Assembly (NCBI GenBank): GCA_963210315.1
Contig: OY723260.1
Span: forward strand, 186,001-250,000
Source of the DNA: Rhynchopus euleeides
Lineage: Eukaryota; Euglenozoa; Diplonemea; Diplonemida; Diplonemidae
Reading direction: 5' to 3'
DNA length: 64,000 bases
Shown here: positions 54,035 through 64,000 of the stretch, piece after piece
Position numbering within the stretch: the stretch's first letter is position 1
How the letters are laid out: every line of letters begins with the position of its first letter
The notes under the pieces: generated by a model
Seen by the model: only the letters and a program-made list of their open reading frames with translations
The model's database searches: none
What the model was told of the DNA's origin: nothing
Program-made: the position numbers and the translations under genes

Positions 54035-55314
54035 CAGTGTGGCGTGTGGGGTGGTGGGGGGAAAAAAACAAACTGCCGGGAGAAAAGCTAAAGCAAAAAA
54101 AAGGGGGGGGGGTGGACTGCACCCCACACCTCCCCCTTGCTCTGTTATGCAGGTCAGCCCCCCCCCCCCCTTGCTTTCTATATACAGAAGGGGTTGGTGC
54201 GGAATTCCGTTCGCTTATGCAGGTCGTGCGCGAGAGAGACCTATAGAGAGCGGGTATAGAGACCAGTTATCACGTTGTGTACCTCTCAGGGGACACTCCC
54301 GCGATGTCTGCACGCTACCCCAAACTACAATACGGTGCGATCTCACGGAGTGGACTCTAGGGGGACACTCTGTGATGCCAGCACCCGAACCAATTTGGAA
54401 TACACGTGTGTGAGTGAGATTCTAGTGTAGAGCGTATCAGTTCTCGTGCGCTCGTCTCTCGTGAATCTTTCTGTACGATGCGGGTCAATACAGCAAACGC
54501 GTGTGAGTGAGATCTAGTGATATGCACGGGCGGGAGGGGGGAGGGGAGGGGTCGGGGTAGGGTGGGATGCGGCCTTCCCTACGTGAGAAAGCCAATCGAA
54601 AGCATTCCGATTGAACACGGGGGCTGGGCGGGGTGATGGAACTGCGAGGATGAAGCGAAGGGTCGGCTGGTTGCAAAAAAAAACACAAAAATGACAGGTG
54701 CTGTGCAGGGTATAGAAGGGGAATGCAAGCTGGTATTCGTGAGGGGAGGTTCCTGCGAGGTGGTGGTGGGATGCGATTGGGGGAGCGGGAGGTGGCTATC
54801 ACACTTTTGCTTGGGGGGTCTTGTGTGAAGCACCTCTCGAAAGCCTTGCCAGGCGAAACAGGCGCCAAAGAGAACAGCGCGACAAGACTGGCCTGGGGGA
54901 CGGGTGGGGGCCGACTTGATGTCCTGCTTGAAAGTGAGAGTACGGTGATCCACCAGCATCTCGAGCGCATGCCCTTCACACAACCTTGCCCCTCCTCGTG
55001 GGAACGGGAAGAACAACGGAAGTGCCGAACAGGGTAGGCTCGACGTGAAGCACGCCAGTCTGCACACATACACCAGGCGCACCAGCACAGGCAGGCACAC
55101 CCGTACCGCAAGTGGCTGTTCTGTCTTCAGATCACAGCCTTTGATCGCAGCGATGTTGATTGAAGCGCCTTCTGCCGGAACCTCAGGGCTGCTGCTGATT
55201 TGTCCACCACAGGAATCGTCTCGCGTTGAATGCGCGCAACAACCTTGTCTGTGTGGTGGGGGGGGAGGGGGTGATGATTTGTGGCGCACACATCAGCGGG
55301 CCCACCCCTCCCAC
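54035..55314. other. region holding probable 3' exons of the next gene, not resolved
   Basis: On the minus strand, frames at about 55200-55050 (SSPEVPAEGASINIAAIKG) and 54960-54890 (EMLVDHRTLTFKQDIKS) look protein-like and could be later exons of the gene starting at 56729, but splice sites were not settled. The stretch 54180-54540 has several GTGTGAGTGAGAT-type short repeats. Confidence 0.35.
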
Positions 55315-56729
55315 CTGTTCTGAGCTTCTTCAAGCTTCTCAAACGCCACACCGATATCATTTGTCGGGCAGGGCAAACCTTTCCGTATCGAAAGAAAGCC
55401 AAAACTTTTGTTTGTGCGCCAAACCCGGGTGAAACCTCACGGGGGGCCTTCGCTCAGAAATGCAGAGAAGTGAGGAATGGTGAGCCGCCTCACAACACTG
55501 GCTGCAAAGTGACACAGTTTGACACACAGTGGCACAGAGCGAAGGCCTCCCACGTGTTTTGCCTGATGAAGGTTGGTGTGAGTGTGCGCACAGTCATAGC
55601 AACAAGGCAAGGTAGATTGTGTTTGTCACCCAAAGCGCTGCCAACTATCTTTTTCACTGTGACAAGCTTTCTTCTTGTTGTGTGTGAAAACATCAGGGCA
55701 CACACACAGAGCCCCCCCTCCCCCTCCCCCTCCCCCCACCCGGACCATACCAAAAGCTTCCCGATCGATGCCTGGCAGGAAGCCTTTCCCTGGCTGATAC
55801 ATGGCGGTGCGCTGGTGACTCAGCGGCTGGGGATCCGAGCAGGCAACAAGCCCATCAGGCGCCCCCCTCTTATACGGGGGGCCCAGCTCGCGTGCGACGT
55901 ACTGCGCCACCAGCAGATCCCCTTCTCTGGGAAGCGTGCTTGCCCACAGCGACTGCCGGTGCGGGGGCTTCGCCGCACGGAACCCGTTGGCAGCAGCGCG
56001 CAGCGGGAACAGCGAGTCGCGCCTCTCCAGTGGCACCGTGCTGTGCAGGTGCCGCGCATCATCTAGGTCCGCCGCCAGCCTGTCCCGCAGCCCTGTCAGC
56101 CGCTGTGCGTTCGCCATAAACTGCTTCATATAGCGCACATGCTGCATCGTGAACTGCGCCCGGAGCTGCTGCAGCTCCTGCGCCCGCTCCTCCTCCAGAG
56201 CGCGGTGCCCCTCGGTGTAGCGCTGCAGCAGGCTGCCCAGCCGCGTCGCAAACCACACCCGCCGCGCCTCCGCCGCCTCCGCCGCAGCCGCATCCTCCTC
56301 GCGGAGGCGGTGCAGCGCACGGGCGTTGCTGTGCCAGAGGCTGGCCACACCCTGCCGCTCCACCTGCTCCGTATCGACAAGCCTATCGAGCGCCACACGC
56401 GTGGGCGAGAGGCGCAGCACGAGGGACAGCGGCCTCGCCTCCTTGAGGTAGGGCACCAGGGGGGCGCCCGGGGGTAGCGGGGGGTGTCCGTCGTGGATGA
56501 CGCCCTGTGCGTCTGCGAATGTGAATTCCAAATCGGGCGCCGCCCACGACAGATGCGGGTGTTCCGCGAGGAGCTGCGTCCCTGCGGCTTCCAGGGCCTC
56601 CGCCACGTGCACAGACTTCGCGCTCTGCAGCTCGACCTCCCACACAAACCCATTCGGAAGCAGCTCCACCCGCTCCAAAAGAACCCGCACCCGGATCACG
56701 GCGAGGGACTTCTTTGCCTTCTTTGTCAT
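55315..56729 (-). CDS. coiled-coil gene, first two exons (3' end unresolved)
   Basis: Exon 1 is 56729-55751 (326 codons plus one base, donor GTATGG). Exon 2 is 55378-55315 (acceptor GGAAAG, donor GTGGGA), giving EAFGLPCPTNDIGVAFEKLEEAQN across the junction in a consistent phase. Later exons are probable. The start MTKKAKKS is basic. Residues about 95-215 include Glu/Arg/Gln-rich helices (EEDAAAAEAAEARRVW, RALEEERAQELQQLRAQF) typical of coiled coil. The N-terminal 95 residues resemble a small alpha/beta domain. No family is recognised. Intron 1 contains two dispersed repeats. Confidence 0.6.
55400..55690. repeat. dispersed repeat with nested MITE, inside intron 1
   Basis: The outer sequence (GTGCGCCAAACCCGGGTGAA, ..., CAAAGCGCTGCCAACTATC) matches 52120-52310. 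A GGCCTTCGCTCAGAAATGCAG MITE of about 105 bp (about 55444-55549) interrupts it relative to the 52.1 kb copy. Confidence 0.75.
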
Positions 56730-57612
56730 CTTGAGGGGTGCGTGGGGGGTGGGGGGTGGGGGGTGGTGTGGTGTGTCGGGTGCTGCACCCGCACAGGTTG
56801 TCGGCGTGTCACAGCCCCATGCAGCGGCAGTCGCGTGCCCTGCTGTGTAAATCGGCCATCCTGTGTGTACGGAAGTGGGGTGGCGGCGGCGGTGCCCGTC
56901 GGGGTTGGTAGGGGGAAGGCGCGGTGGTAGAGAGAAGGGAGGGGGGGGGGGGAGGGGAGGGGAGGGGGGGTTGACTAATTGAGGCAACAGCCCTGCTGTC
57001 TCTGTTCAACCTGCATGCGACCATCGCTGAAGAACAAGCACGCACACGGGACGGCGGGACTTTTGCCTAAAGTTCTGGCGGGTGATGGGAGGACTCCTCA
57101 TCCCCGCACATCGCACCGCCCCCCTAACCCACCCCCTTCCCCCTGCCCGCCCCCCCCCCCCCCCCGCCACCCCACTTCCGTGCTCTCTCTGAGGGCCGAG
57201 GGCTTGGTTCACGCCAACAGCACTCGCCACATGAGATCTGAGCATCTTCAACATGCATGTGGGAGCGCTGTGTGGCACAGCCCTTCTACCAGTTCTACCA
57301 CGCACAGACGCGTATTCTCTTTGCGGCGGTGGACAGAGAGCATCAAAAAAAAAATCGCCAAGGCCGAGGAGGTGAGGGGGGGGCTTCGCTCAGAAAAGCA
57401 GAAAAAGATGTGAGGAAGAGATGGTGGGCTGCCCTGTTATTTTTTTGCAAAAACCGGTTTGCAAATAAAAGGTTGCGCAGCAGGTTGACACAACAGTGTT
57501 GTGGCACACACGACAGAGCGAAGGTGTCCCGCCTCCCCCCCAGGACAGGGCGCATCTCTTTTCATAGATGGCAGGAAATTAATTTTTGTAATTTTTAATT
57601 GCCATCTTCCCG
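56730..57612. other. intergenic spacer
   Basis: C/A-rich pyrimidine tract on the minus strand just upstream of the ATG at 56729 (56735-56770), G and C runs at 56940-56970 and 57148-57166, and a diverged GGCTTCGCTCAGAAAAGCAG MITE at about 57383-57533. No gene is seen. Confidence 0.5.
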
Positions 57613-57672
57613 AAAATACTACGAGAAACACTTGGCCTCTATGCTGTGAGTGTTGCATTGGACGCTTCCACC
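57613..57672. repeat. 60-bp direct repeat, copy 1
   Basis: AAAATACTACGAGAAACACT onward, repeated exactly at 57972-58031. Confidence 0.9.
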
Positions 57673-57729
57673 TGTTGAACGGGCTCCACCTCTTGCACTT
57701 TGAACCCCCCCCCCCCCCATATTTTTTTT

Positions 57730-57972
57730 TGATTTGACAACTCCGGTTTGGTGTACCTCGATGAGCTTACCTTACCTTGTCGTCGGACACAACATATCAT
57801 CGTTGTCCCAAACCCCGTAACCCACGTGAAGTGGATCATCTGAAGTGCAGAATGAGGTGGAGCAGGTGGAGCACGAAACATAAGTAAACCATAGCAAGAG
57901 AGGCCAGCAGCAGTCCCGAGTCCATCGCGTTCCTCGTAGCATTTCCCGTACCACACAGGTGTGTTATGTGCA
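57730..57972. repeat. 243-bp direct repeat, copy 1 (possible LTR)
   Basis: Starts TGATTTGACAACTCC and ends TTATGTGCA. It recurs at 62330-62572 without visible change. The TG...CA ends are LTR-like, but no primer-binding site, polypurine tract or pol gene is seen between the copies. Confidence 0.85.
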
Positions 57973-58031
57973 AAATACTACGAGAAACACTTGGCCTCTA
58001 TGCTGTGAGTGTTGCATTGGACGCTTCCACC
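57972..58031. repeat. 60-bp direct repeat, copy 2
   Basis: Exact copy of 57613-57672. Together the two bracket the 243-bp repeat. Confidence 0.9.
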
Positions 58032-59960
58032 CAGGACCCTTAGGACCCAAGGACTTAGGGACGCCGCGCGAACGGTCTACTATTGAAGTGATCAGGCTCC
58101 GTCGCCCATCGTATGCATCCCTCCGATGGTAATGTACCGCTTTCTACGTTGTCACGAGCACCTTGTACGGAAAACGATCGAACCTCACTCGCTGAGGGGA
58201 TCCGCCTGCCTCGGCCGTGTGCCGCCGTCGTGTGGTCAGCCTCGTGATTCTTGGTGTGCCCTATCGACAACATGCCTGTCTCTCCAGTTGCCGCACCCGG
58301 CGAGAGAGTTGATGCGTCTCAACCCGGCGAAACTAACGGGGCAAAGGTTGCACACAGCCCCGCCTGTGCTGCAACCACCCGCTCTTGGCTGACCCCCGAC
58401 GTCTGGTGCGTTTCCCACTCCGGGTATTTGAATCCTCACCCTGTACCTCTTCGGGATCCTCCATCCCCTGGGGAACCCTTCCCCTCGAGGCTTCTTCACG
58501 TCTCCGACATATTGGTGTGTGCCCACATGACCCTTCTTCCTGACATCCTCGATGTCGTTTTGCACCCCGGGCGATGCACTGAGACGGCCGTATCCAGGTA
58601 GTCAGTGGCCATGCCCAGCCCCTCAGCGTGACAGTCCTCTGGTGCGCTCCCAGCACCACCACCGCGACGCTCGTGCATATTCAGCCACCATGACCCGGCA
58701 GCTCTCGCCTGGGGACAGGGCTCAGCGGATCGAGAAATCACAGTCTGAAACTCGCCTCCCAGCTCCTCCGCAGCAGTCTACTGTCCGGCCGTCTTAAACT
58801 CTCGCCCTTCGGGAGCCCGGCCAACACCCGGTGCTTTCCGGCGTGATCTCGATCGCTCTGTGGCTCTCTGTGTCCTCTCCGGTCTTCGCTGGCTGCGAGC
58901 GAGTTGCGGGGTGAAGCCCAACGCGCCTCTTCATGGCGCACTGGAGACGCTGCATGGAGTGCCCAGGGGTAGGTGTGAGAGGTGCCGGCCCTTCTGGGTG
59001 AAAGAGGGCGATCGCGCGCACTGTCGTCTCCTGAACTCCGCTCGAGCGGTGGACAACACGTTCCTGCGGCCCCCTTCCCACTGGGCTGATCCCCACTGTA
59101 CCTGCCCCATCGCCCGCCTCGTAGACAGCGCATCAAACGGAGGCCCTGTGGCCCCACGTGGCGTCGATTCAGTGGTAACGCCCGGACTCAGTGTGGAGGG
59201 CGTATTTCCCGGTGCGTGAGGAAATTCGAGGCCCTGGAGGTGTGGGCATGCCAGAAGGATTCTCGGAGTCGCCTTCTTAATGAGAGAGGTGAGTCCCCGC
59301 GGACCGGAGCTTGTCGCACGCTGCAGTCGCTGTTCGGGCTTGTCGAGTAGGCTGCTGGGTACTCGGGAAGACTGGCCGACTGCCCCCCAACCTTGTGGAA
59401 TGATCTCGGCCCGCTGCCATGGCTGCGGTTTCGGTGGACCCCCTCAGCGGCGGCACCGCTGACACAGGCGATGCGGACGCGTCTCTCAGTCGCTGCTTCT
59501 TTTGCTCCCCGAGCAGTGCAGCTTGGGAGAGCGTCTCGGCTGTGTTGGATACCTGATCTCTGTGTATGTCCCACGGCACCTCGCAGGTGTCCAGTCAGCA
59601 GCTCCCCTTCCCTGCATGGAACTGTGAGGTCGTACGTCTCAACACCGGGCCACAGACGCCCGGAACTCCCCCTGACCCCTGTGAATAATGCAGGCTTGAA
59701 TGTGTGTCCCCCGGCAGGGAGACTATGCTTCGACGGAGTATGCCCCGCTTGGGGCGTGTGCGGGCATCCGCTTGACGCCGGGGTGCGCGTAGTCGGCATT
59801 CGCGCAGATAAGCTGGGCACGACAGACGTGCCGGCTTCTCGGGGGCGTGTCCGGGGGCGTTGCATTGGTACACGAAAACTGTCGCCCTCGGAAAGCTCAC
59901 GTCGCGTCACCGTGCTCGAGCTGGATCTGGCAGGCTGTGTGTGACAGGCCACCCTTCCGC
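58032..59960. other. unassigned sequence between direct repeats
   Basis: GC-balanced, with overlapping frames on both strands (longest 59188-60006 minus, 272 aa) but no family motif, codon bias or splice pattern I can defend. It could be a decayed element interior. Confidence 0.4.
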
Positions 59961-61075
59961 CTTCAGGTGCCGTCGCTCGGGCAAAAAGGGTGTATTTCTC
60001 AATCAAGAGAGTATGCCCCTCACGATTGTGGCACGATTGTGTCTCCCCGGGTCAGGCTCGGTATTCCAGTCGAAAGCGTAAATGCCCCTCGGCACTGTGC
60101 TGGGCGGGGTTGTGTCTCGGTCAGGAGAGGAGGTGCCCCTCAGGCAAAATCCTGCGTCTCGCGGTCGGGAGTGAGTGCCCCTCGGCAGGAATGTGTCTCG
60201 GCCAGGTGTCCCTCAGGCAGGGAATGTAATGTCTCGGCCCGGTGTCCCTCGGGCATGAATGTGCGTCTTGGCCAGGTGCCCCTCAGGCAGGGTGCCCCGT
60301 AGGCGGAAATGTATGTCTTGACCAGGTGCCCCTCGGGCAGGGTGCCTCGTAGGCGGAAGTGTATGTCTTGGCCAGGTGCCCCTCGGGCAGGGTGCCTCGT
60401 AGGCGGAAGTGTATGTCTTGGCCAGGTGCCCCTCGGGCAGGGTGTCTCGTAGGCGGAAGTGTCTGTCTTGGCCAGGTGCCCCTCGGGCAGGGTGCCTCGT
60501 AGGCGGAAGTGTCTGTCTTGGCCAGGTGCCCCTCGGGCAGGGTGCCTCGTAGGCGGGAAGTGTATGTCTTGGCCAGGTGCCCCTCGGGCAGGGTGCCTCG
60601 TAGGCGGAAGTGTATGTCTTGGCCAGGTGCCCCTCGGGCAGGGTGCCTCGTAGGCAGAGGTGTCTGTCTTGGCCAGGTGCCCCTCGGGCAGGGTGCCTCG
60701 TAGGCGGAAGTGTATGTCTTGGCCAGGTGCCCCTCGGGCAGGGTGCCTCGTAGGCAGAGGTGTCTGTCTTGGCCAGGTGCCCCTCGGGCAGGGTGCCCCG
60801 TAGGCGGAAGTGTGTGTCTTGACCAGGTGCCCCTCGGGCAGGGTGCCTCGTAGGCGGAAATGTATGTCTTGGCCAGGTGCTCCTCAGGCAGGGTGCCCCG
60901 CAAGCGTAAGCTGTAGGTATGTCGTGGCCAGGTGCCCCTCAGGCAGGTAATGTCTCGGCGAGATGCCCCTCGGGCAGGAAAAATGCGTCTCGGCTAGGTG
61001 CCCCTCAGGCAGAAGTGGGTGTCTCGGTCCGATGCTCCTCGGCAAGATCGTGTCTCGGTCAGGAAAGTAGGAGTT
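59961..61075. repeat. minisatellite 1, 50-bp unit
   Basis: From about 60255 to 60935 there are about 13 tandem copies of a 50-bp unit containing TCTTGGCCAGGTGCCCCTCG and CAGGGTGCCTCGTAGGCGG. Degenerate units extend from 59961 and to 61075. The core GTGCCCCTCGGGCA is shared with minisatellite 2. Confidence 0.92.
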
Positions 61076-61510
61076 GGATATCACTGACGTCACTTTGCTG
61101 CATCAGTATCGACCCATTTATCAGCACCCGACTGTTGCTCTTGGTCCCGCCTTTGTCAGCGCCTCTGTGACGGAACCTCCAGCTGAAGTATGCGTTTGGA
61201 AACCTTGAGCGCGATCAAGCGTGAAGCAGGTTTTCGGCGAGGCGCGGTGATAGTCTCGATGGCTGATGGGAATGTCCTCAATCCGCTGCGGCCACGGGCG
61301 CAGCGCTGTCCCGCTGTCACGTTCATAAGCGGCGGAGGACCACCTTGAACACCACGGCGTCATCATCCCCATCTTTTTGCGCCCCTCCTTCGTGCTGATC
61401 CCCCCGTGCACCTCGCCGTCATTTATTAGAACCAGTGCGTGGGGGTGTTGTTGTCCTCAACCGCGGCTTCGGCCCTCTTGAGACCTGACACGAGCATGGT
61501 GTGAGGGTCG
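61076..61510. other. spacer between minisatellites
   Basis: No repeat units and no recognisable gene. Confidence 0.5.
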
Positions 61511-62290
61511 TCTTCTCGGTCGGGATTTGGTGCCCCTCGGGCAAGATTGTGTATCTCTCGGTCGGGAGAGCGGGTGCCCCTCGGGCAAAATTTTTGTCTC
61601 GGTCAGGAGAACAGGTGCCCCTCGGGCGAGATGCTGCGTCTCTCGGTCGGGAGAGTGGGTGCCCCTCGGGCATAGTTTTGTCTCGGTCAGGATAACGGGT
61701 GCCCCTCGGGCAAAACTGCGTGTCTCTCGGTCGGGAGAGTGAGTGCCCCTCGGGCAGAATATTGTCTCGGTCAGGAGAACAGGTGCCCCTCGGGCGAGAT
61801 GCTGCGTCTCTCGGTCGGGAGAGTGGATGCCCCTCGGGCAGAATATTGTCTCGGTCAGGAGAACAGGTGCCCCTCGGGCAAGACTGCGTGTCTCTCGGTC
61901 GGGAGAGTAGGTGCCCCTCGGGCAAAATTTTTGTCTCGGTCAGGAGAACAGGTGCCCCTCGGGCGAGATGCTGCGTCTCTCGGTCGGGAGAGTGGGTGCC
62001 CCTCGGGCAGAATATTGTCTCGGTCAGGAGAACAGGTGCCCCTCGGGCAAAACTGCGTGTCTCTCGGTCGGGAGAGTGAGTGCCCCTCGGGCAGAATATT
62101 GTCTCGGTCAGGAAACCAGGTGCCCCTCGGGCAAGACTGCGTGTCTCTCGGTCAGGAGAGTGGGTGCCCCTCGGGCAGGGTAGAATGCTGCGTCTCTCGG
62201 ACGGTCAGATCGTGTGTCCCTCAGTCAGGAGAGGAGGTCTCGGTCGCTAAAAACGCGCCCCCTCGGGCAGAGTGGTTGTGTCATCGCTGT
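61511..62290. repeat. minisatellite 2, alternating units of about 35-40 bp
   Basis: Alternates TCTCTCGGTCGGGAGAGTGG and TGTCTCGGTCAGGAGAACAG units, each followed by GTGCCCCTCGGGCA. About 18 cores are present. Confidence 0.92.
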
Positions 62291-62329
62291 TGTGTCACAC
62301 CAATTGCCTCTCGGGCGGTGTGTCTTTTT

Positions 62330-62572
62330 TGATTTGACAACTCCGGTTTGGTGTACCTCGATGAGCTTACCTTACCTTGTCGTCGGACACAACATATCAT
62401 CGTTGTCCCAAACCCCGTAACCCACGTGAAGTGGATCATCTGAAGTGCAGAATGAGGTGGAGCAGGTGGAGCACGAAACATAAGTAAACCATAGCAAGAG
62501 AGGCCAGCAGCAGTCCCGAGTCCATCGCGTTCCTCGTAGCATTTCCCGTACCACACAGGTGTGTTATGTGCA
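62330..62572. repeat. 243-bp direct repeat, copy 2 (possible LTR)
   Basis: Matches 57730-57972. It is followed directly by the AT-rich element. Confidence 0.85.
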
Positions 62573-63536
62573 AAATTAATTTCCGCTTGAAAAGTTAACC
62601 TTTTAATTTTTGGGAGTAATTTTGATTAATTTTGCTGTTCCGGCGAATAATCGAAAATTAATTTTTAATTTTTGGAAATTAAAAAGTTAATTTTGGAAAA
62701 TTGGCCATTTTTGGCCCTTTGAACACAAAAACGGACAAGTCGTAGGGGGACCCCAACACCCCAGATACCCCCTTCTGGGACCAAAAAGTGCACGAAAGGG
62801 GTTAAAACGGCCCAATTCGTTGATTTTGTGCATTTCCCTGCTAAAAAATGGTTTTTGTGTGGGCGAGTAGTTGTAGAAAATCGCGAAAAATGTCAAAAAA
62901 TCGAAATTTTCACAGAGGCCCAAAAACGTGTTCCTGGGTGAAAAATGTGACCAAACACCGATTTCTGGCCATTTCTGGGTGGTTTTTGGGGGTTTCTGGC
63001 CATCTTTCAGCGATTTTTCTGGTCAGCAGAACCCACCCAGAAGCCCTTAGAAAATGGCTGGTGGCAGTTTTGGGTCGAATTGAACAGAAGGACGAATTGC
63101 TCGCCAACTCTTTCGATACACGAAAATTTGGGCATTTTCCGTTACTCTGAACACATTCGCACACCATGAGAAAATTTCGAATTTGAGAGGCTGTGCCAAG
63201 CTCATCCCCTGTCTGCATCCCGGACCGTGGCCTATCGAACTGCCCGATTTTTCCCACTTTTCACCTTGCGTAGCTGGGGAGGGGCGATTAACTGCAATTA
63301 ATTTCCGGAATTAATTTTTTGAAAAGCGCCCTATCACTTCACAGCTACAACCGCTCTGATGAATTTCCTTTTGTTTGTTGCGTTGACGCTTCTACACACA
63401 AAACCCTGAACTGATCACACCCTGAGCCTGATGAAGGGTGGGGTTAGTGTATAGAGCACGTTTGGTTGCAGCTGTGGTGGGGCGCTTTCCGCTCACACGA
63501 GTGTGCTTAAAAAATTAATTCCGGAAATTAATTACT
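62573..63536. mobile_element. AT-rich element with AATTAATT motifs
   Basis: AATTAATTTCCG-type motifs cluster at the left end (62573-62700) and in inverse at the right end (63295-63330, 63508-63535). Base composition is sharply more AT-rich than the surroundings. No protein is recognised. Ends are approximate. Confidence 0.5.
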
Positions 63537-63999
63537 GGGGGGGGGCAAATACAAGAGTATATGCAAATACAAGGGTATATGCTAATACAAGAGTACTCCA
63601 GAAATCGCGATTTTAAAAAATTCACCGAGCAAATACAAGAGTATACTCTTGTATTTGCATACCAGACTTTTGAAGAACTTTTGTGGGGTTTTCATCATAT
63701 TTTGTACTTCCAATGACCTCCCCCAGGCCAGTGGGCCTCCTGTCTGGAGTCGTCACGGTCGGGTGGGAGTCGCCTCGGGGTGGGAAAGGCCAAGAGGACG
63801 CTCGTATTGTCTCTTCGGCGCTGCTGCCCCATGAGGGCCCACCCGGAGGCCACATTTCTAGTATGCAAATACAAGAGTATATACTCTTGTATTTGCATAC
63901 TAGACAACTTTTCAGCTAAAAAACAATTTTTTGAAAACCCTGAATTACGTAAGCTGGCACGGTGAATAGAAGAGTATACCCTTGTATTTGCCCCCCCCC
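63537..63999. mobile_element. G-ended TIR element with AAATACAAGAGTATA motifs
   Basis: Begins GGGGGGGGGCAAATACAAG and ends CTTGTATTTGCCCCCCCCC at the window edge. CAAATACAAGAGTATA and its complement recur at 63546-63600, 63631-63661, 63863-63903 and 63970-63990. Two of these form near-perfect palindromes. Confidence 0.8.
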
Positions 64000-64000
64000 A

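Noticed and set aside
60283..60903. 206-codon minus-strand ORF across minisatellite 1
   Set aside because: It is explained by a 50-bp tandem unit that happens to lack stops in all minus frames; there is no start context or non-repeat part.
59961..62290. CRISPR-like array
   Set aside because: Units are contiguous tandem repeats without unique spacers, and the genome is eukaryotic.
63537..63999. Telomere or centromere repeat at the window edge
   Set aside because: The repeated motif is palindromic and bounded by inverted G/C runs, as in the other TIR elements, and is not a simple tandem telomeric unit.

Overview
The window looks like nuclear DNA from a GC-rich protist. Genes are split by canonical GT-AG introns (5' sites mostly GTATGT or GTATGC, 3' sites CAG), TGA and TAG both act as stops, and every gene I can defend lies on the minus strand. 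A one-directional gene cluster, a soluble class III cyclase with FTDIQSS motifs, a PHO80/CYC2-type cyclin and short retroposons whose heads resemble those of ingi/L1Tc elements together suggest a euglenozoan, most likely a diplonemid or euglenid because kinetoplastids have almost no introns. This is inference; a dinoflagellate or another GC-rich protist is not excluded.

Region 1-28.9 kb is gene-rich, all on the minus strand. It holds: the tail of a proline-rich ORF running off the left edge; a 5-exon, 701-residue coiled-coil protein; a DUF4116-repeat gene broken by a retroposon; a cytochrome P450; a soluble adenylate/guanylate cyclase with two intact and one degenerate cyclase domain; a small coiled-coil protein; a 4-exon glycine cleavage H protein with a mitochondrial-type leader; the TFIIH helicase XPB; and a second, intact copy of the DUF4116 gene. 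The two DUF4116 loci are a segmental duplication (about 4.28-7.78 kb and 25.73-28.89 kb). Each copy carries a different short retroposon, and the other copy shows the empty site.

Region 28.9-50.9 kb has no gene I can defend. It is packed with nested non-autonomous transposons. Several are TA-flanked, begin with a G tract, and abut one another with a shared TA. Several families carry their own short palindrome repeated near the ends: AACCGGTT, CGTACG, ATTCGAAT, GATACG, GGTAATACC and others. MITEs of about 100 bp with perfect 5-bp target duplications are also present.

Region 50.9-57 kb returns to genes, again on the minus strand: a PHO80-like cyclin, a protein with PH-like and PDZ domains, and a multi-exon coiled-coil gene whose last exons I could not settle.

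Region 57-64 kb is repetitive: two identical 243-bp direct repeats flank about 4.4 kb that includes two minisatellites built on the core GTGCCCCTCGGGCA. These are followed by an AT-rich element and a palindrome-rich element at the right edge.

The genes are housekeeping or signalling genes with no shared pathway. The clearest biology in the window is mobile-element activity, including its insertion into a multicopy gene family and into introns.
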